From assembly GCA_026399435.1 (NCBI GenBank), contig JAPLQX010000019.1, positions 154,557 through 218,556 on the forward strand: 64,000 bases of DNA, read 5' to 3'. The translations under genes were made by a program, and so were the position numbers. Shown here piece by piece: positions 60,481 through 64,000 of the stretch. Numbering within the stretch: position 1 is the stretch's first letter; each line of letters starts with the position of its first letter. The DNA is from Rhodocyclales bacterium (lineage in GTDB: Bacteria > Pseudomonadota > Gammaproteobacteria > Burkholderiales > Rhodocyclaceae). Below the pieces are notes generated by a model. That model saw nothing but the letters and a program-made list of their open reading frames with translations, made no database searches and was not told the origin of the DNA.

Positions 60481-61110
60481 TCAGCGAAAGGTGATGCGGT
60501 GAAGGATACCGGTGCCCGCCTTCAGATGCAGGAAATAGATGGCGTTGGCGCTGGCCTCGAAGCCGATGGTCTTGGTTGCGTCGGCGCAGAGCCGCTCGTC
60601 GACCACGGTTTCCGTGCGGTCGTTGTCGATGCGTGCGTTGCCTTCGGCCGTGCCGTCGAACTCCAGCAGCAACTGCCTCGGGCCCGCGGCCAGGGTGCCG
60701 AGCGGAATGAAGTAGGCACCGGCTTGGGCATTGCGCCAGGGCGCCAGTTCCGCCGCTTCCCAGGTGCCGGTGGCCGGCCGGATGGGCGCCACTGGGTAAT
60801 GTCCGCAGGTCTCTTTGACCTGGCGCAGCATGGCGAACAGCGCGGTCGCTTGTTCGTCATTCGTCGTGCCGAGATAGCGTTCGATGTGCGCGCGCGCCGC
60901 CGCCGGGCCGGAATCGAAGCTCAGGCGGCCGCTGCATTGGCCTTCGTGACAGCTGCTGCAAACAGTGTGGAACTGGACGATGGTTTCGATCGAGGCGGGC
61001 GGCTGTGCGTCCGCCGCTGCGGCCGGCAAGGCCAGCGTGGCGAGGCAGGAGGCGGCTGCCAGCCGGGTCAAGCTCTTGTGGATGCGATCAGGGGCGGCGA
61101 AAGTCGCCAT
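60481..61110 (-). CDS. Periplasmic haem-motif (CxxCH) protein, unknown
   Basis: 209 aa with a signal peptide (LAAASCLATLALPAAAADA). One c-type haem site CSSCHEGQC near residue 53; no other CxxCH. The remaining ~150 residues are beta-rich and not a classical cytochrome c fold I recognise (GTWEAAELAPWRNAQAGAYFIPLG). Could be a small electron carrier or haem-binding sensor. It lies 27 bp upstream of tauE on the same strand, so the two may be linked. Confidence 0.78.
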   Translation of the reverse strand: MATFAAPDRIHKSLTRLAAASCLATLALPAAAADAQPPASIETIVQFHTVCSSCHEGQCSGRLSFDSGPAAARAHIERYLGTTNDEQATALFAMLRQVKETCGHYPVAPIRPATGTWEAAELAPWRNAQAGAYFIPLGTLAAGPRQLLLEFDGTAEGNARIDNDRTETVVDERLCADATKTIGFEASANAIYFLHLKAGTGILHRITFR

Positions 61111-61115
61111 GATCG

Positions 61116-61526
61116 TTAAACAAAGGGATTCCTGACGCCCACGCCGGTTCCGCGAAAATCATCGACGTTGCGGGTAATCACTGTCAGGTCATGAATCAAT
61201 GCAATCGCGGCTATCTGCTTGTCAATCGGATGCGCATGGTGGGGCGACATCAATCGGCCCCACACCTGGGCGCATGCCTCGTCAAAACTCAAAATGCGGT
61301 CGGCGTAGTCGACCACGACGAGGTCAAGCCATTTCTCAAGCCTTCTGGATTGGGGCAAATCGCCGCGACGTCGAATGTTCTCAAGTCCGCGCCGAATCTC
61401 TCCAATCGTTTGTACCGCGAGATAAAGTTCATTGGCATCGGTTGTCTGAAAGAATTTCCGGATGCCAAGATTTGCCTCCTTGCCCTTTCGCGCCTCACTG
61501 ATGACATTGGTGTCGACCAGGTACAT
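61116..61526 (-). CDS. fitB: PIN-domain toxin (VapC/FitB family)
   Basis: 136 aa. PIN acidic residues: D5 in LVDTNVISE, E in TIGEIRRG, D in VDYADRILSFDEACAQ and D in TRNVDDF. Ribonuclease toxin of the FitB subgroup (RRLEKWLDLVV...HPIDKQIAAIA). Begins 8 nt after the antitoxin stop. Confidence 0.93.
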   Translation of the reverse strand: MYLVDTNVISEARKGKEANLGIRKFFQTTDANELYLAVQTIGEIRRGLENIRRRGDLPQSRRLEKWLDLVVVDYADRILSFDEACAQVWGRLMSPHHAHPIDKQIAAIALIHDLTVITRNVDDFRGTGVGVRNPFV

Positions 61527-61534
61527 GCGGATTC

Positions 61535-61747
61535 CTAGCCATTCCGGAAATTGAAGTCGGCGTCTTCACCGACGTTCGGCATGTTCGACAGAACCTCGGC
61601 AACGGAGCGCCGCTTCGGTCGCTGCAGGACGGATTTCAGAATCTCGCGGTGTTCCGCTTCGGCGCTTCTGCCGTGAGCTGCAGCCATTTGTTTCAGAGCC
61701 AGGGCGACATCTTCGTCGACATTGCGAACCACAAGATTGGTAGCCAC
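61535..61747 (-). CDS. fitA: Ribbon-helix-helix antitoxin (FitA-like)
   Basis: 70 aa from the GTG at 61747, preceded by GGAGG; the track start at 61807 would run through the operator. N-terminal RHH strand VATNLVVRNVDEDVALALKQMAAAHGRSAEAEHREIL, and a C-terminal toxin-binding tail with VAEVLSNMPNVGEDADF. Confidence 0.9.
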   Translation of the reverse strand: MATNLVVRNVDEDVALALKQMAAAHGRSAEAEHREILKSVLQRPKRRSVAEVLSNMPNVGEDADFNFRNG

Positions 61748-61763
61748 GTTGACCTCCTTATTT

Positions 61764-61800
61764 GCAATCAATGATAGCAGTCTATCGGAGTGTTGATTGC
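61764..61800. promoter_or_regulatory. fitAB operator
   Basis: 8-bp perfect inverted repeat GCAATCAA/TTGATTGC (61764-61771, 61793-61800), with an inner GATAG-N4-CTATC dyad (61773-61786). Lies just upstream of the antitoxin start, as expected for RHH autorepression. Confidence 0.65.
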
Positions 61801-61820
61801 ATTGCAATCGGGTCGATGGC

Positions 61821-62300
61821 CTACAGCAGCTCGACCACCCATTTCGTCACGGTGCCGGTGGCGTGGGCGCATTTCTGACCGCGGGCGTCGTCGAAGGCCT
61901 TGTATTCCGCGGCGTCCCACATGTCGTAGGTGCGGCCGGTGAATTGCTGTTGCAGCTCCTTGCAGGTGACGCCGCCGAATTCCGTGCGGAAGCGTTCCGT
62001 CAGTTCCCTGGCCTTCTTGAAATTGTTGATGTAGCGGCCGCGGTCGAGCTTGTCGCGGTCGCGTCCGTACTTTGCGCTCAGGGCCAGCAGGCCGCCGCTG
62101 AGCGCGCCGCAAACGCCTTCGCCGAGCAGGCCGCCGCCGCCGGAGAGTCCGTGACTGGCCTTGATCGTCTGGTCGTCGACGATGCCCACGGTTTCCTGGA
62201 CGGTGGCCAGCACGCATTGAGGGCAGCAACCGTAGTCGAGTTCATACTTCACAGCTTTCGCGTAGGCTTGTTCGCCGGGCGACTGCGGATCCTTGTCCAT
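61821..62300 (-). CDS. C_GCAxxG_C_C family protein (degenerate)
   Basis: 159 aa from ATG 62300 (SD GGAG). Cysteines at CCPQCVLATVQE near residue 25, then GGGGLLGEGVCGALSGG, then VTCKELQQQF and QKCAHATG. The order resembles the C_GCAxxG_C_C redox family, but the GCAxxG core reads GGGLLGEGVCG, so the first core Cys is replaced. Predicted redox or metal protein of unknown function. Not linked to the TA pair. Confidence 0.75.
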   Translation of the reverse strand: MDKDPQSPGEQAYAKAVKYELDYGCCPQCVLATVQETVGIVDDQTIKASHGLSGGGGLLGEGVCGALSGGLLALSAKYGRDRDKLDRGRYINNFKKARELTERFRTEFGGVTCKELQQQFTGRTYDMWDAAEYKAFDDARGQKCAHATGTVTKWVVELL

Positions 62301-62401
62301 GACGATCTCCAGTGCATTAGTTTTATCTAATATACTCCTGCTGTGCCCGTCAATCCAGCGCCAGCGTTGATGTTTCGCCAACCGGAAGAAGGAGTTTGTC
62401 G

Positions 62402-63028
62402 ATGAGCCAAGAGATCCGCTGGAACACGCGTTACACGGATGCCGGTGACGAGTATCTGTTCGGCACCGAGCCCAACCGCTTCCTTGCGCACCGGGCCGAG
62501 CTGCTGCGCAATGGGCGCACGGCGGTGTCGGTCGCCGACGGCGAGGGGCGCAACTCGGTGTGGCTTGCCGAGCAAGGCCTCGAAGTGACGGCCGTCGAGA
62601 TTTCTCCGGTCGCTGTGGAAAAGGCACGTCGCCTGGCAGCCGGGCGCAAGCTCGATATCCGCTTTCTGCTGGCCGACATGCTGGCGCCGGATTGGCCTCC
62701 AGAGGATATGCACAACGCATTCGACTGGGTGATCGGCGTGTTCATCCAGTTCGTCGGCGCCGAGGAGCGGGCACGGCAATTCGCGGCCATGAAGCAACTG
62801 GCGCGGCCGGGAGGACGAATCCTTTTGCACGGCTACACGCCGAAGCAACTCGACTACCGCACCGGCGGGCCGCCTACCCTCGAAAATCTCTACACCCGCG
62901 AAATCCTGCTCGATGCGTTTGCCGGCTGGGAGATCGAGGAACTGGTCGACTATGAGGACGACATCGCCGAGGGGATGGGACACAAGGGGCGCTCGGCGCT
63001 GATTGGCCTCGTTGCCCGCAAGCCCTGA
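62402..63028 (+). CDS. SAM-dependent methyltransferase
   Basis: 208 aa from ATG 62402 (SD AAGGAG). Class I fold: motif I region AVSVADGEGRNSVWLAEQGLEVTAVEIS, motif II region FDWVIGVFIQF, then PGGRILLHGYTPKQL. Similar in build to TehB/SmtA-like small-molecule methyltransferases. Substrate unknown; divergent from the C_GCAxxG_C_C-like gene and convergent with the protease gene. Confidence 0.9.
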   Translation: MSQEIRWNTRYTDAGDEYLFGTEPNRFLAHRAELLRNGRTAVSVADGEGRNSVWLAEQGLEVTAVEISPVAVEKARRLAAGRKLDIRFLLADMLAPDWPPEDMHNAFDWVIGVFIQFVGAEERARQFAAMKQLARPGGRILLHGYTPKQLDYRTGGPPTLENLYTREILLDAFAGWEIEELVDYEDDIAEGMGHKGRSALIGLVARKP

Positions 63029-63036
63029 TCAGCAGG

Positions 63037-63477
63037 TCAGCCGCCAAGCCAGGTTCTTGCCCAGGCCAGGGCGGCGTCAAGATGACTGGCCGCCGCGGGT
63101 GAAACTTCCTCGCCGAGTTCGAAGCGTTCGCCGCGGATCGCGAGCAGGGTGCATGGCGGCGGCGCCTCGTCGTGCAGCTCGACATAGACGTGCATCACCG
63201 CCTCGGGTGTCATCGCGTGGGTGGTGAAGCTCGCGTCGCGCGTCGCTTCAAGCAGCGTGACGGAGAAGGGCGCCTCCGCATTCAGGCTGGCATCGACGAA
63301 CAGAATGCGCCGGCGGCCTTCGAGGTCGAGCGCATGCTCGACCTGCAACTGGAAGTCGGTGAGGCATTCGACGCCTGGCAGTTGCAGCGCATCGATGCGG
63401 TCGATGAACAGCGGCCCCAGCGCATCGTCGCCGCGCGACGGGTTGCCCCAGCCGAAAATGAGGACAGGTGCCGTCAC
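63037..63477 (-). CDS. Hydrogenase maturation protease-like protein
   Basis: 146 aa from GTG 63477 (SD AAGGA); the longer ATG start at 63519 overlaps the upstream permease. HycI/HyaD/HoxW fold: GWGNPSRGDDALGP with the nickel-site Asp, DFQLQVEHALDL (second ligand usually Glu/Asp) and FVDASL. Proteases of this type trim the large subunit of [NiFe] hydrogenase. No hydrogenase gene is in the window. Confidence 0.83.
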   Translation of the reverse strand: MTAPVLIFGWGNPSRGDDALGPLFIDRIDALQLPGVECLTDFQLQVEHALDLEGRRRILFVDASLNAEAPFSVTLLEATRDASFTTHAMTPEAVMHVYVELHDEAPPPCTLLAIRGERFELGEEVSPAAASHLDAALAWARTWLGG

Positions 63478-63484
63478 GGTCCTT

Positions 63485-64000
63485 TTACCCCTGGGCCGCC
63501 TTGAACCGGTTGCCGACAAGCGTCGCCATGACCACCAGCGTCGTCGAAATGAGGATCATCACGATGCCCAGCGCCGAAAGCTTGCCCCACAGCCCGTCCT
63601 CGGAAAAACGCAGGATCTGCACGGCGAGGACTTCGGTGCCGGGGCGCGACAGCACCACCGACAGCGTCAGTTCCCGCACGAACATCGATGCCATCAGTAT
63701 CCATCCCGAGACGATGCCCGGAATCAGCAGCGGCACGATGATGCGGCGCATGGTCGTCAGCGGGCTGGCGCCGCATACCAGCGACGACTCTTCGAGGTGG
63801 CTGTGGATCTGGACGAAGGCGCTCGACATCGGCCGGATGCCATAGGGCAGGTAGGTGGCGATATAGCCGAGCAGCAGCGCCCAGATCGTCGCGTACAACG
63901 GGGTCTGCACGAAGAACCACATGAAGCCGACGCCGATCACGATGCCGGGGAAGGAGAACGAGAGATAGCTCAGCGATTCGAGCACCCCGGCGGCCCGCGT
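63485..64000 (-). CDS. ABC transporter permease, C-terminal part (binding-protein-dependent type)
   Basis: The frame is open to the window edge; the visible ~172 residues are the C-terminal half. The EAA-loop region is LEESSLVCGASPLTTMRRIIVPLLIPGIVSG. Around it are four or more TM segments (FPGIVIGVGFMWFF, TIWALLLGYIATYLPYG). Resembles iron(III), thiamine or phosphonate ABC permeases of the FbpB/ThiP type. The start and the partner genes lie outside. Confidence 0.88.
   Translation of the reverse strand, partial: TRAAGVLESLSYLSFSFPGIVIGVGFMWFFVQTPLYATIWALLLGYIATYLPYGIRPMSSAFVQIHSHLEESSLVCGASPLTTMRRIIVPLLIPGIVSGWILMASMFVRELTLSVVLSRPGTEVLAVQILRFSEDGLWGKLSALGIVMILISTTLVVMATLVGNRFKAAQG

Overview
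The window is GC-rich, densely coded chromosomal DNA. It looks like a betaproteobacterium, most plausibly of the Rhodocyclales/Sterolibacteriaceae type. The evidence is a class II B12-dependent ribonucleotide reductase, MaoC-Pta/AckA acetyl-phosphate metabolism, Liv-type ABC uptake linked to acyl-CoA genes, TRAP and TTT solute transporters, and several families of short intergenic repeats. The taxon is an inference from gene content only. I saw no rRNA, tRNA, CRISPR array or complete insertion sequence.

Layout. 0-4 kb: 5' part of nrdJ, then ackA and a MaoC-phosphotransacetylase fusion. 4-11 kb: a conserved hypothetical gene; an AraC regulator divergent from an operon-like run of ThDP enzyme, BASS transporter, NAD-dependent epimerase-type protein and SDR; then a small secreted Cys-rich protein. 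11-19.6 kb: a tight operon tetR-livG-livH-livM-livK-livF-acyl-CoA ligase-enoyl-CoA hydratase. 19.6-28.8 kb: a nucleotidyltransferase-fold protein, ogt, an ada/alkA fusion, a large dCache-PAS-GGDEF-EAL protein, hflX and a periplasmic rhodanese. 28.9-39.1 kb: a sulfoacetate cluster (sauT, sauS, tctABC transporter, two IclR regulators, xsc). 39-42.6 kb: a secreted duplicated-domain protein, a fragment of a second xsc, and hipBA. 42.8-49.3 kb: a probable isethionate cluster (IclR, CBS-BON, TRAP transporter, GMC oxidoreductase). 49.5-64 kb: M18 aminopeptidase, an ABC/HlyD export operon with TetR, a wax-ester synthase-like acyltransferase, Sir2 deacylase, LysR/pirin/flavodoxin, a TauE-type exporter, a haem-motif protein, fitAB toxin-antitoxin, a C_GCAxxG_C_C-like protein, a methyltransferase, a hydrogenase-protease-like protein and a truncated ABC permease.

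How the genes work together. The central theme is C2-sulfonate catabolism. Sulfoacetate would enter through TctABC, be activated by SauT and reduced by SauS to sulfoacetaldehyde. Isethionate would enter through the TRAP system and be oxidised to the same aldehyde by an IseJ-like GMC oxidoreductase. Xsc splits sulfoacetaldehyde into acetyl phosphate and sulfite. The Pta domain at about 3 kb could turn acetyl phosphate into acetyl-CoA, and the TauE-family exporter at about 60 kb could remove sulfite. Three IclR regulators and palindromic operators accompany the cluster. One of these regulators has an excellent Shine-Dalgarno followed by ATC instead of ATG.

Structure not explained by genes: a 22-bp motif occurs at least eight times, with two identical copies in inverted orientation bracketing the isethionate cluster and direct copies bracketing hipBA and the nucleotidyltransferase gene. 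There are also a 27-bp perfect inverted-repeat (REP-pair) element and a family of CCCTTCAAGGG-ended intergenic repeats.
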